Source: Metopolophium dirhodum
Taxonomy: Eukaryota; Arthropoda; Insecta; Hemiptera; Aphididae
Assembly: GCF_019925205.1 (NCBI RefSeq)
Contig: NC_083560.1
Coordinates: forward strand, 7,936,001-8,000,000
DNA length: 64,000 nucleotides
Direction of reading: 5' to 3'
Shown: piece after piece, positions 35,140-46,042 of the stretch
Numbering within the stretch: the stretch's first letter is position 1
Layout of the letters: each line of letters starts with the position of its first letter
Program-made: the position numbers and the translations under genes
The notes under the pieces: model-generated
What the model saw: the letters and a program-made list of their open reading frames with translations, nothing else
What the model was told of the DNA's origin: nothing
Databases searched by the model: none

Positions 35140-35475
35140 TACCTCGTCATTGAAATGTAAGTCACGCGTTAAATCAGAATTCAATGGTAAATAGTTGCAT
35201 GCGGAAAACGATTCTGAGCAAAGACTGTCTGACCATAATATAATATTGCTAAATGCCGTTCTTACAATGTCCGATTTAAGTTAACCGACACTTAACCGGC
35301 CGAATTCTGTCAGTAATAAAATCTGTTATCGTTCGGTTAAGACTATCCGACACTCGGCAGAAATATATCGGTAACACAAAATAAATTCTGCTCGTTACCT
35401 TTACCATACAATTGACCGGACATCGTAAGAACGGTCCTAAGTGTATTTTATGATATATTTTTATTGTTATTCAAG
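35140..35475 (+). repeat. family A repeat fragment interrupted by a MITE
   Basis: AGAATTCAATGGTAAATAG and GGAAAACGATTCTGAGCAAA are the family A start region. Its ATTGCTAA...GTGTATTTTATGATA continuation is split by the element at 35256-35434. Confidence 0.75.
35256..35434. mobile_element. 179-bp MITE inserted in a family A repeat
   Basis: Ends are inverted repeats CCGTTCTTACAATGTCCG (35256-35273) and its near inverse ending at 35434. The flanks TGCTAAATG (35247-35255) and TCCTAAGTG (35435-35443) match at 7 of 9 positions, consistent with an aged 9-bp target duplication. Comparison with intact family A copies supports the empty site. A 9-bp duplication would suit a MULE-derived MITE (inference). 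Confidence 0.75.
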
Positions 35476-35708
35476 TCATTTATATTATCTTTATTGAATA
35501 TTACGGTATGTTAAATTAAATTCTGCTGAAATAATGGCATTTTAAAATGTCATTGTATGTATAAAATATAATAATGTAGGTAGGTACCTTAAAAGTGTCA
35601 ACTACCCATGAATAATATTTTTATATCACAAAATAATAACTTAAATCGTTATTTATATGAAATAAATATATATCAGATTCTAATTTCGACCAAGTTTTTG
35701 TGTTTTTT
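35476..35708. other. AT-rich spacer
   Basis: No gene or element recognised. Confidence 0.4.
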
Positions 35709-36880
35709 TTAGATTCTGAGCGGAGCGATGAATGTATTGATTTTACAATGATGTGTATTTTTTTTTTAAATTTTTAAATTTTTGTTTCTCTCATCACCTT
35801 TTAGGACAGTAAAAGTGCTTTGATTTTCTTCAACAGTAACTTTTCTGATAAAAAAGTGAATCTAGTTGGTACTTTGAAGGGTCAAAAAATTTCTCAGTAA
35901 TTTTCAAACGCGACTTGAAAAACAAAAGAAAAATTAAGGAAAAACGGGAATTTTTAAGCAAAATCTGTTTTCGAGAAAATCGCTTTTGGTTTTTGGTGCA
36001 ACTCTAAAACAAATGATCGACAAAATTAAAAATCCATAGTTACAATTTTTTTTATAAGCATTTTAAGTTCAAATATTGACAAAATACGGAAAAATAACGA
36101 AAATTAGCAAATTATTTTGAGTTGAGAATTCATAAACACTTTTATTTTTAAATCCAAGATTTGAAAATGTAATACAAGATTATCCATAAGTTTGTCTACC
36201 TTTATCAAAAATAAAAATGTCTACAAGAATGTCAAATTAAATTTTTATGAGCGTTTGAAATTCATATTTTATCGATTTTCTTATTTTGTTGTAATTGAAA
36301 AACGTATGACTGTAGATACTTGAAAATTTCACTGAATATTTGTATTAGTATTTTATATACACGATAAAATGTTGACTCTTTTTGAGCCGTTTACGGACAT
36401 AGTCAGTTTTCAATTTTTATAGTTAATTTTTCTATAATTATCAATAAAATTTTATTTGTTGTGTAAAAAAGCGTCAAAATTTAATATAAGGCTCCTGATA
36501 TATCATTATAATAGCAGTTGAAAAATATTAAAAATACATAGGCACAATTTTTTTTATAAGCATTTAAAATTCAAATTTTGACAAAATTTATCAAATTTAT
36601 AATTTAATAATTATTTTTTAGTTAAAAATTTATAAAATATTCAACTTTTATAGCTAAGGATTGAAAATTGAAAACAAGGCTCCACTTAAATATGTTATAT
36701 ATAAATTACTTTATTTACAATTATATCATCAAATATACTTGGTAATATCATAGGCTGACTGACCGTTTTCGCTTATACAATGATATTATATCATTGAATT
36801 CAAATTTAACACCATCCATTACAGAGACCCACTTGTAACCTACTGTACAGCAGAGAAACATACACTTATTCACCGTTTTT
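35709..36880 (-). repeat. family A repeat, minus orientation, near full-length
   Basis: Starts TAGATTCTGAGCGGAGCGAT (the inverse of the family 3' end) and ends at ACTGTACAGCAGAGAAACAT and CACTTATTCACC (the inverse of the 5' end). Non-coding. Confidence 0.85.
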
Positions 36881-37600
36881 CTTTTTAAATCTAAGATTTA
36901 AAAATTTGATACAAGATTCCTCAAAAGTTTGTCTATCCTTATCAAAGAAAAATATCTACAAGCAAATCAAATTAAATTTTTATGAGCGTTGGAAATTGAT
37001 ATTTTTACATCAATATATTGATATTCAATCGATTTCTCATGATTTTTTAAATTTATTATAACTAAAAAACGAATGATTGTAGATACTTGAAAATGTCACT
37101 GAATGTTTATATTAACATTATCTATACACCATATAACTGTAGATATATAAAAATTTTACTGTATGTTTATATATTCATTTTCTATGCACCATGACATTTT
37201 GAAAAATATTTTGACTCGATTTGGGCTGTTTACGGACATTGTCAGTTTTCAATGCTTTTAGTTTTCTTTTTCGTAAATATTTATTAAATTGTATTTGTTG
37301 GGAAAAAAAGCATGAAAATTTAATGCAAGGCTGCTGATAAATCGTTACAATAGCACTTGATAAATATTAATATTACATAGGAACAATATTTTTTTATCTG
37401 CATTTAAAGTTTGAATTTTGACAAAGTTAATCAATTTTAAAATGTAATAATTTTTTTGTAGTTAAAAATTTATAAAATGTTCAACTTTTATAGTTAAAGA
37501 TTTGAAATTTAAAATAAGGTACCACGTAAATTGGTAAAAATATAAATTACTTTATTCACAATAATATCATCAAATATGCCTAGTAATGCCATTATAACAA
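36881..37600 (-). repeat. family A repeat, second adjacent minus copy
   Basis: Head-to-tail with the previous copy. It contains TTTGTCTATCCTTATCAAAG, TTTACGGACATTGTCAGTTT and ACTTTTATAGTTAAAG-like blocks, truncated before the family start. Confidence 0.75.
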
Positions 37601-37914
37601 ATCAATGTCTTTGAATAAATGTATTATACCAACAAAATATTTGTGCACAGACTGGGCAGTAACGAGTTAATGAGTGAGAAGTTAAGTTAAAGGTTAAGTT
37701 TATTTTAAATAATTAACTAAACTTATTAGATCGGTGTTTTAATTAACTAAACTTTAACTTAACTCATTTTGCAATACGTTAATTAAAACCAAGTCATATT
37801 TTTCTTTATTTTCCCAATTAAGTCAATACAATTTTATTTATTGGGTAAAATATCGTGATATATTGTTAAAATATCAATTGAAAAATATCAAAAATACATA
37901 TAGGCACTGTTTTT
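37601..37914. other. AACTTAA-rich sequence, hAT-MITE-like
   Basis: 37640-37800 is rich in TTAAGTTAA/AACTTAAC words, starting near GGGCAGTAACGAGTTAATG. It resembles the 54363-55082 element in word content. No target duplication was established. Confidence 0.35.
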
Positions 37915-38023
37915 TTATACTTGGGAATTTAATATGAGGCTCCTACTATATTGTTAAAATGACATTTGAAAAATATTAAAAATCCTTAGTGACAATTTTT
38001 TTTATAAGCATTTAAAGTTCAAA
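37915..38023 (-). repeat. family A repeat, short minus fragment
   Basis: AATATGAGGCTCCTACTATA and TTATAAGCATTTAAAGTTCA are the inverse of the family A core. It abuts a plus-orientation start, forming a head-to-head junction. Confidence 0.7.
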
Positions 38024-38170
38024 AAGGTGGGCAAGTGTGTATCGCTCTGTTGTACAGTAGGTTACAAGCGGTTTACTGTAAAGGATGTTGTTAAATTTGA
38101 ATTTAATGATAAAATATCATAGTATTAGAAAAACGATTCTGAGCGCAACGGTCAATCAGCCTATGAACTA
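38024..38170 (+). repeat. family A repeat, 5' fragment
   Basis: AAAAAGGTGGGCAAGTGTG to CGATTCTGAGCGCAACGGTC, then truncated at a hAT-like junction (GTCAGGCCCGGATCTGTG) and a G-run near 38206. Confidence 0.75.
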
Positions 38171-38359
38171 CTGTGTAGTAGTTCGTGTCAGGCCCGGATC
38201 TGTGTGGGGGGGGGGGGGGTTATTCCCGGACGTATAATTTGTTATTTGTGTTTGCTTTTTAAATACAAGTATACAAGTATTAATTTTCTTGATTAACTTG
38301 ATACTACAAAAGTACAACATAATTAAATAATCAAAATAAAAATACTATCCTATTGATAT
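38171..38359. other. element junction and G-run
   Basis: GTCAGGCCCGGATCTGTG followed by about 13 G (38206-38218) resembles the end of an aphid DNA transposon. The rest is AT-rich. Confidence 0.4.
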
Positions 38360-39876
38360 TGTCGTATATTGCAGACAGTCGTGAAAATAATATTATTTTA
38401 TATATATGTAATATAGGTGGGAATATTTTAAATTGTAAATTATTGACATAGGTCAGGCCAGCGAAGCAATAATGTGCTGAGGCGACAATAATATTTTCTA
38501 TATAACACCGCCGTACGCGCAGGCACGAGCCCCCCGTTGTCGCTGAGTGATTCGGCGAGGACGTAGCTACGACGTGCGTGTGAAACGTCGATCGTAGTAC
38601 GGGCTAGGCGATCTGAATTTGCTAAGTGTTTTATTTATGTTTGTTTTTAATACAATAAAAGTGTTTCCGAACTGAAAACCCGAGTTAAACATTATTTTAG
38701 TCATTCTTACGTTCTTACCTTTTATAGAAACAGCGCCGGGATATACGTACTATGTGTCAATGAAGTTTTATTAAACTGAATAGTGCCAATGTATATGTAA
38801 TCTTTGAGTCATTTCAACTAGATAGGAACGAACTAAGAATTGACAAGCGCCTACCATCGTACCTCAACGAGTTAACAGTGCCATTCTAATTAACTTTAGA
38901 GAGTGTCATTAACTAGAGAATACGACGGTAAGGCGATAGTTGGTTTACCGCGTATTGTCTAATACGGGTGATACCACAATGCCTAGTCGTTTAATTAAAT
39001 GACTAGGCATTTAACTAAATGTCTATTTCATGTCAGGCTAATAATAAAAAAACATTTTGTATTATTTAAAAAATTTAAATATATTTTCTATCAGTTATTT
39101 ATTGCTATTTTATATATAAAAAAGCTATGTATTATTTATTAGTATAAAAACGTTGATATATGAAATAATATGTTTAATTTCATGTTCATTATTACTATTG
39201 TTTTAAAAATTAAATAATAAATATATACAGGTAGGTAATAACTAGTTAGATGTGTTAGACGTAGATGAAAGTACGAGTATATTGTACCAATACCCTATCG
39301 TCAGTATAGTCTATAGTACGAGTAGTGAGTACTATAATATATTCTTATTCAATAAAAATAAAAGTTCCATTGGTTTTTACATGAGTTGTATGTGAACCTA
39401 TATTTCAATATATGAGAATCTATATTGAGTACCGTGGGACAAATTATAATCTTTTCGATTATAACGACAAAAATATGACGTTACGGAAAAAGATACAGAA
39501 CATGCGATTGAATTGTACAATAATTTAGTTTAGTACATGTATTACGTCTACGTAAATCGTATGTAGTGTGATCGTGATTGCATGTAATATTGTGCAGATG
39601 CCTATTGACATTTTTTGTATTTTAAATTTTGATTGTTTTTATTTGTATTTTAAAATATAATATAATGTCACGCAGTGAATTGTTTTATGATTTCATTTTT
39701 AAAACAGTAGTAATAATGGACACGAAATTAAAGTATTATTTCACATAATTATTATACTATTATTATTATTTTATTTTCTACGTGTTTTACATATTAATAA
39801 ATAATACATAGCTTTTTTATATATAAAATAGCAATAAATAACTGATAGAAAATATATTTTAATTTTTTCATTACCT
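38360..39876 (+). repeat. 1.5 kb duplicated segment, copy 2
   Basis: Twin of 14611-16123. It carries the same palindrome, inverted-repeat pair and TATA-like sequence, and an AATAAAAG where copy 1 has AATAAG. The right ~950 bp appear identical to copy 1 by eye. Flanks on both sides are unrelated to those of copy 1. Confidence 0.85.
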
Positions 39877-40589
39877 TTATTTACTTTCATTACACAATAT
39901 GTAGCCCAAGTCAGATTGAAAATTATGTTTTACATTTTTATTAAAATAATTTAAAAGAAAATTTATATTCTATTTGGTTACAAACTGTTTTTTATCTAAT
40001 TTATTTTTATAGTTAAAGATATCAAATAGACAACCGGGTTGTTATTATTTTGGAAATTTATAAAATGTAGAATTCAGAATGTAGGTATTTTAGAATATAC
40101 ATTTAATCCATAAGTTATAATCCATGATAAAGTTAATTTCTTTATCATGTTATAATCATTACATTACAATTTACAGTACAAAATCACATTTTTGTTTCAT
40201 TGAATATTTTCCATACCTAGGTACAAAATATTAAGTTTTGATTGTAACAAATATTAAAAAGGAAAAATGTATAATATTGTTATGTTGTAAATTAAATATT
40301 GTTCTTTTACATAAAGCTTTTTCTATTAAAAGTTAGCAATGGATACCTAATTTAGATTCATACATGTTATAATTATCAATATTATTTATTCTAAGCCTGA
40401 AACTTGGAAATATTGACCACAGATTTTAACCTAACCAATAAGAAGTGCTTTAAACTATTACTTAAATAGTTTAAAATTTAAAATGTTTCATTTTTATGTT
40501 AAAATGGTTTAAATTATTCGTAGTAAATAAATATTTTGTCCAGTATATTGCAAAAGGTTTTGTAAATGTTAGTCCTCACAATACTTTGT
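39877..40589. other. AT-rich sequence, nothing recognised
   Basis: No gene, RNA or repeat end identified. Confidence 0.4.
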
Positions 40590-40882
40590 GAGCGTGCTTG
40601 ATCGTAAAAATTCATGATTTTCTTCAATTTTTCTTTTGTTTTACATGGTGATTTTGAAAACAACTGGGAAACTGTTGGCCCCCCAAAGTATCAACTGGAT
40701 TCACTTTCCTATCAGAAAATAAACTGTTGAAGAAAATTTTATCATTTTTTCTGTCCTAAAAGGTGATGACAGACACAAAAATAAAAATAATAAAACAAAA
40801 AAAACAAAAAAGAAAAATTATAAAAAGAAAACATACATCTTTGTAAAATCAATACATTCATTGCTCTGCTCAGAATCTAAAA
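40590..40882 (+). repeat. family A repeat, 3' end fragment
   Basis: Ends TACATTCATTGCTCTGCTCA and GAATCTAAAA after AGGTGATGACAGACAC and an A-rich tract, as in other 3' ends. Confidence 0.75.
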
Positions 40883-42019
40883 TAAGAAAAAACGGGCATG
40901 TAAAATACTAGCTTTTGACAAAATCTATTTTCGTTTTTAGTGGTTGTAATTAAGAAACGGATGACCGTAGATATACTTGAAATGGTCACCATTTTTTAAA
41001 TATTATTTAACATTTTCCACACATGGAGTAATTTTGGAAATATTTGGAGTCTAAAATAGACACTAAAAAAATATTGAGAAATATTCATACATATTTCACA
41101 TTTTCGAGTTTTCTACGAATAATGATAAAAATTGTTCAATCGATTGAACAGCTTAAAAATTTAATATAAAGTTACTCGTAAGTAGTTCATACTGTAACCA
41201 AAAAAATTAAAAAATATATCCACACAATTTTTTTATCTAGACATTTTAAATTACAATTTGTACAACATTACTAGTTATTCTTTACACTGGATGTTTATAT
41301 TATCATTTTTTATACACCATAACATTTTATATTTATATTTAAGATTTAAAAATGTAATACAAGATTCCTCATAATTTTGTCAACCTTTATCAAAGACCAA
41401 ATCTCTACAGGAAAGTCAACTTAAAATTTTATGAGCGTTTAAAGTTTTTACATTTTCACAATATTGGATATTCACTTGATTTCTCGTGTAGCGATTTTCT
41501 TATTTTGTTTTAATTCAAAAACCAATAACCGTTTTGGTAGACACTTGGAATTTAAAGCGGCTTACGGACATTTTCAGTTTCCAATTTATTTGAAAATTAT
41601 TTAATTTATTTTTTATGAAAAAACACATTCACGTTAAATTTTTTTTAAGCGTTTTATGTTCAAATGTTAATGAAATTTATCAAATTGAAAGTGTACAAAT
41701 TATTAAGTAAATTTTTTAATTTTATAGCTAATTAAGTATTAAAAATTTAAACAATGATTCCACGTAATTTTTTATAGATATTTAATTAAGTTATAATGTG
41801 GACAAAATTACATATTAAATAGGTAACCAAGTATAACAATTGTAGTAAATTCCTTGTGTTTTAAAAATGTTATTCGTAGGTACTTGAAAGTTCTCAAGTA
41901 GGTATATTATTGTACACAATTATTGGAATATGATAATATGCAAATAATATTAATTAAACTTATCGGCTACAGCGTATTAATAAAATATTAATAATATAAA
42001 GTATCCTAGGCTGACAAAC
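40883..42019 (-). repeat. family A-related sequence, diverged, minus orientation
   Basis: Contains AAACGGATGACCGTAGATAT, ATGAGCGTTTAAAG and TTTATCAAAG words in inverse order. Strongly diverged but co-linear in places with the 35709 copy. Confidence 0.55.
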
Positions 42020-44165
42020 CGTCTCTGCTCAGTATCGTTTTTCATATACACATTGATATTATATAATTTAATTCACACTTGATATCATTACAGTGACCCA
42101 ATAGTAACCTACTGTACAGCAGAGTGACACCCACTTATACGACTTTTTTAGTTATTTTTTCTATATAGGTACTTCAATACAATTTTATTTGTTGGGTCGT
42201 AAAGCGTGACAATTAAATACGAGGCACAATGGCAGTTGAAAAATATTAAAATACATAACACGCACAATTTATTTTATGAGCATTTTAAGTTAAATTGTTG
42301 ACAACATTTATCAAATTTAAAAATTAAAAATTTAAGACAAGATTTTACGTAAGTATTTTTTTTGTGTATAACCAAAAAATCTGTAAAATTTAAAACATAG
42401 TTTTTGTTTATAATTATTTTATATTCAAATGTGGACGAAATTAGATATTTAAACGAAGAAGAACGATTTTAGTTTTGTATTATATTTGAAAATATTATTC
42501 GTGCGTACTTGAAACCTTTAAAGTTTATTATTATATACAAATGATATTAACTCAACTTACCGGCTAGGTAGGTACCATATTGTTAATAATAATAAAATAA
42601 AATATACTTCGATGTCAAATCTTCTCCGCTCAGAACCGTTATTCGTATACAATGATATTATAGCATTGAACTTCAAAACACTTACTGTACAACAGAGTTT
42701 GTATACAAATTCCGACTCCAAGTTAATATAAAATGCCGGAAATAATTGTGTAGAATTTGTTATAATTTAAAATAAATTTTTCTAAGACACATTTAAATTT
42801 ATCTTAACCAATTTTATATTGTGGGGACCTGGAATACGTCGACCGTCAATACATTATTATTATCGACATATTAATAAAATATCATGACTAGGCCCGAATT
42901 TAAATAATCTAAAAATCGACGAAAAATGCTCGAAAAAATGGCTAAAAATGTATTTTACCGCAATAAAGACCTTCAAAATGGACAAATTAAATCATTTTTT
43001 CAACGCAATGTATTATTAAGTTACACCTAGATACTTAATTTAAAACGAAAAATGCAATCAAAATATTTCACTAAACATTTATTTATTTTAAAAAAATAAC
43101 GGAATTTAGATGATAATTTGATTAGAAGTTCAAAGTGTATATTATAAATTGTAATCACAGCCTAAAAATATTACTGTTGGATACATACATTTCCCTCTGT
43201 ATAGGCTTAAGTGGGCAAATAGTTAAAAGTATAATTTTTCTTAGGGCTTAGAAGACGAATCAAATCCGCTACTGAAGTATTACCGGATTCACAAATGTCA
43301 AATATGCATTAAAACTAACAAAATATGAACGAAATGCTGAAAAATTATCGAAAAATGCAATAAAATGGAAAATAAAAATGTTACTTTTGAAGTATCAGTT
43401 TCATGAAACAAATTATGTACTTGGAAGGAATTGTCAAATTGACCAAAAAAAGATGCACTTTGAATTGAAATCCGACTCTAATCATGACGATCGTCTGGGT
43501 GTAAGATACCGTATCTTTAGAACGCTATTAGAAAAAACCAAATAATGTGAAAATTTAAGTCGTAGTTATATATTTTTGTCATAAAATTACCTAAGACATA
43601 ATAATTTGTATATTTTATCACGCAAAGTATACAAAATTTGCTAAAAATTGAAAATCTCGAAAATTAAAATGCGCATGATTAAAAGTATAATTTTTCTTAG
43701 GGCTTAGAAGACGAATCAAATCCGCTACTGAGGTCGTACCGGATATGCAAACGTCAAATATGCAAAACTAACAAAATATGACCGAAAAATGCTAAAGAAT
43801 TATCAAAAAATGAAAAATGCAATAAAATTCAAAATAAAAATTTCAAAAAGGAGTCGGAAAGAAAAAGAAGTCAACCGGATTAAAGCCACGGACCCAAAAG
43901 AATCACATAAGTACCAGCAATAGTCAGAATTACTAACGAGTTAAATAAATCGAGTCCCTCGTCGACACATATAAAGCGGAATCCGAAATCCGAATTGATC
44001 TGGGCAAAAATAAAAAGTCGTTGACGACGGCGTGGCATATCCAAATACAATATATTATATATAGCTCTAAATCAGTGATCTCGAACTCAAATTACCTACG
44101 GGCCATATATTTATTCAAAAAAATTTCGCGGGGCAAATTTTAAGTGTCATTTTTATACTTATTTG
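42020..44165. repeat. duplicated repeat block, copy 2
   Basis: Matches 22209-23618 and then continues 100 bp into the left end of the 23619 hAT: CTCTAAAT (44068-44075) followed by CAGTGATCTCGAACTC and the GGGCC block. The hAT body is absent. Inside, 43222-43420 and 43678-43880 are a direct duplication (CTTAGGGCTTAGAAGACGAA, period ~470 bp) missing from copy 1. Confidence 0.8.
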
Positions 44166-44189
44166 AGTATTTTGAGTTACGACGTATTA

Positions 44190-44280
44190 ATCGCCCATCG
44201 ATAGTTTACATTTAATAACAAAGCACAAATCTTTGCCCTGGCAACGAGGCAAGTGCCCGGGTGGGACAGCTAGTATGCAT
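44190..44280 (-). repeat. non-LTR-like repeat end
   Basis: Read on the minus strand it begins ACTAGCTGTCCCACCCGGGC, followed by ACTTGCCTCGTTGCCAGGGC. This is the type of terminus common in insect RTE-like and related repeats. Class assignment is from memory. Confidence 0.45.
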
Positions 44281-44382
44281 AATATAAGAAATATTATTAT
44301 GTTTTCACTTGGCAACCAAAATTGTGTAGTTTTGATTTGTTATGACATTATTCAATAGTAAATTTTACTAGTCTGTTAAAAT

Positions 44383-44466
44383 ATGATTATATTCGTGGAT
44401 GAAAATAATTCAACAAATCAAACCATACTGCCGGCTGAAGCCATTATTAATAAAGAATCAATAGAA
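44383..44466 (+). other. possible small first exon
   Basis: ATG at 44383 opens 28 clean codons (MIIFVDENNSTNQTILPAEA then IINKESIE). These end exactly at a good splice donor GTAAGC (44467-44472). No further exon or family match was found. Random occurrence is quite possible at this length. Confidence 0.15.
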
Positions 44467-45783
44467 GTAAGCAAATATTGCAATTTTTTTATATAATATA
44501 ATATATCTATATTTTTGAATTTATAGTAGGTTGGTAGGAAATAAGTAAAAGTACAGGTTTTAACTTATCGAAATGAGTTTTTCATTAATAGCTAATCTTA
44601 GAAACTACTGGACTGATTACAATCAAGGTTATATCAATAGATTTCTTGAGACTCTGTGGTTGTTTTAAGCTTCTTTTCAACCCCTGTATAGGTTGCTATA
44701 GGGTGAGACACACATGAAATTAGTTTTGGGTCACGAAAATTGAATTTTTTTTTGTTTAGATATATATTATATAGGGACATATATAGGGTTGCCATTTCGG
44801 GTTCCCAATATAGATTAATTTTAAATAAAAGAAAATTGTATTGATATTAAAAGAATGCTATATCCAAAGACGAGTCGTCAAAGAGTTATAATTACGTATA
44901 TCATCGTATTTTATCGTTAGTTTATAATAAAATTATTATCAGCTACTTTATACTCTATCATAAGTTGTGGTGTAATAAACATAGATAATAATTATATTAT
45001 AGATAGGTATCTATTGCAAGATTGTCAAGATTGGACAATTTTTCGAATAAAACTTATAATTTTAAAATTTAAGACACTTTTAACAAAGAAATAATAAATT
45101 GTAAGTTGACCAAAAACCCACCCCATGCATACGTACAATGATGCATTCATTATCGAAAAATGACGTACTGTATACTGATTCATAATCTAAGTACCTATTT
45201 ATACTTAGGTATACTAAAGGCCCCTGCAAAAGTGTCATATTCAAGGAGTTGTCTTTAGGTAATTCGATCGTTCCTTGCAGTTACTGCTCGCGTATGTAGT
45301 AAATTATCATTTATGTGTGTACTGGTATAGGCACCACACTGCCACAGAATAGATTATAAATAGCATGGGCGTGTCGCGTGAGCAGACCTCTGAGTCAGGT
45401 TAGTTAAATTCAATCTGATCACCCACCCCCTTGTCATGGTTACACAAGAAAAAAATTATAGACATTTTCACTACAAACTTCTAAGTGGCCTTATGTTGGT
45501 GACTGGAAAATGTAAACAATCAGTTTTCATTATTTCACACAATATACAAAATGCATCGATATTGATTTAAAATTTCAACCAAATATAATCTAATGAAACA
45601 ATTTATTCAAGCACGTTCAAAATATAATATATAATATTAACAATTGTCAAATAACATTAATATTTATTTATTATTATAAACTATTCATGGGAAATCGACT
45701 TAAGGGCTATTAGTTTATGACTTATGAGATATTATAAATATTTAAAGTTTAGATTAGTGGAGTAGTGGATATACATTTCGCAG
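44467..45783. other. repeat remnant and unassigned sequence
   Basis: 44560-44820 (AACTACTGGACTGATTACAA, CCCCTGTATAGGTTGCTATA) resembles a widespread insect non-LTR 3' region. 44821-45783 holds no gene I recognise. Confidence 0.4.
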
Positions 45784-46042
45784 CAGTGGCGGCGCGAGGT
45801 AAAATTAATATGTGGGCGAAGTAGACTTAAAGAGGCCCTTTTTTAAAATTTTTTTAATAAACATTTAAGTAACAATAGTTATTTAATAAATATTAAGATT
45901 TACAATTTTTTAAAACAATAAACTCTAATTATTAACCTTTTATTTGCAAAGTAGTCAATATAATTTTATTTAAACATAATTATAAAATTAAATACATATT
46001 TTTTTAAATTAATAATACTGTTAGAAGTTTCATTTTTTTTAT

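Noticed and set aside
14611..39876. the twin 1.5 kb segments as the two LTRs of one retroelement
   Set aside because: 22 kb lies between them without gag or pol, they do not share TG...CA ends with a clear target duplication, and divergence is uneven.
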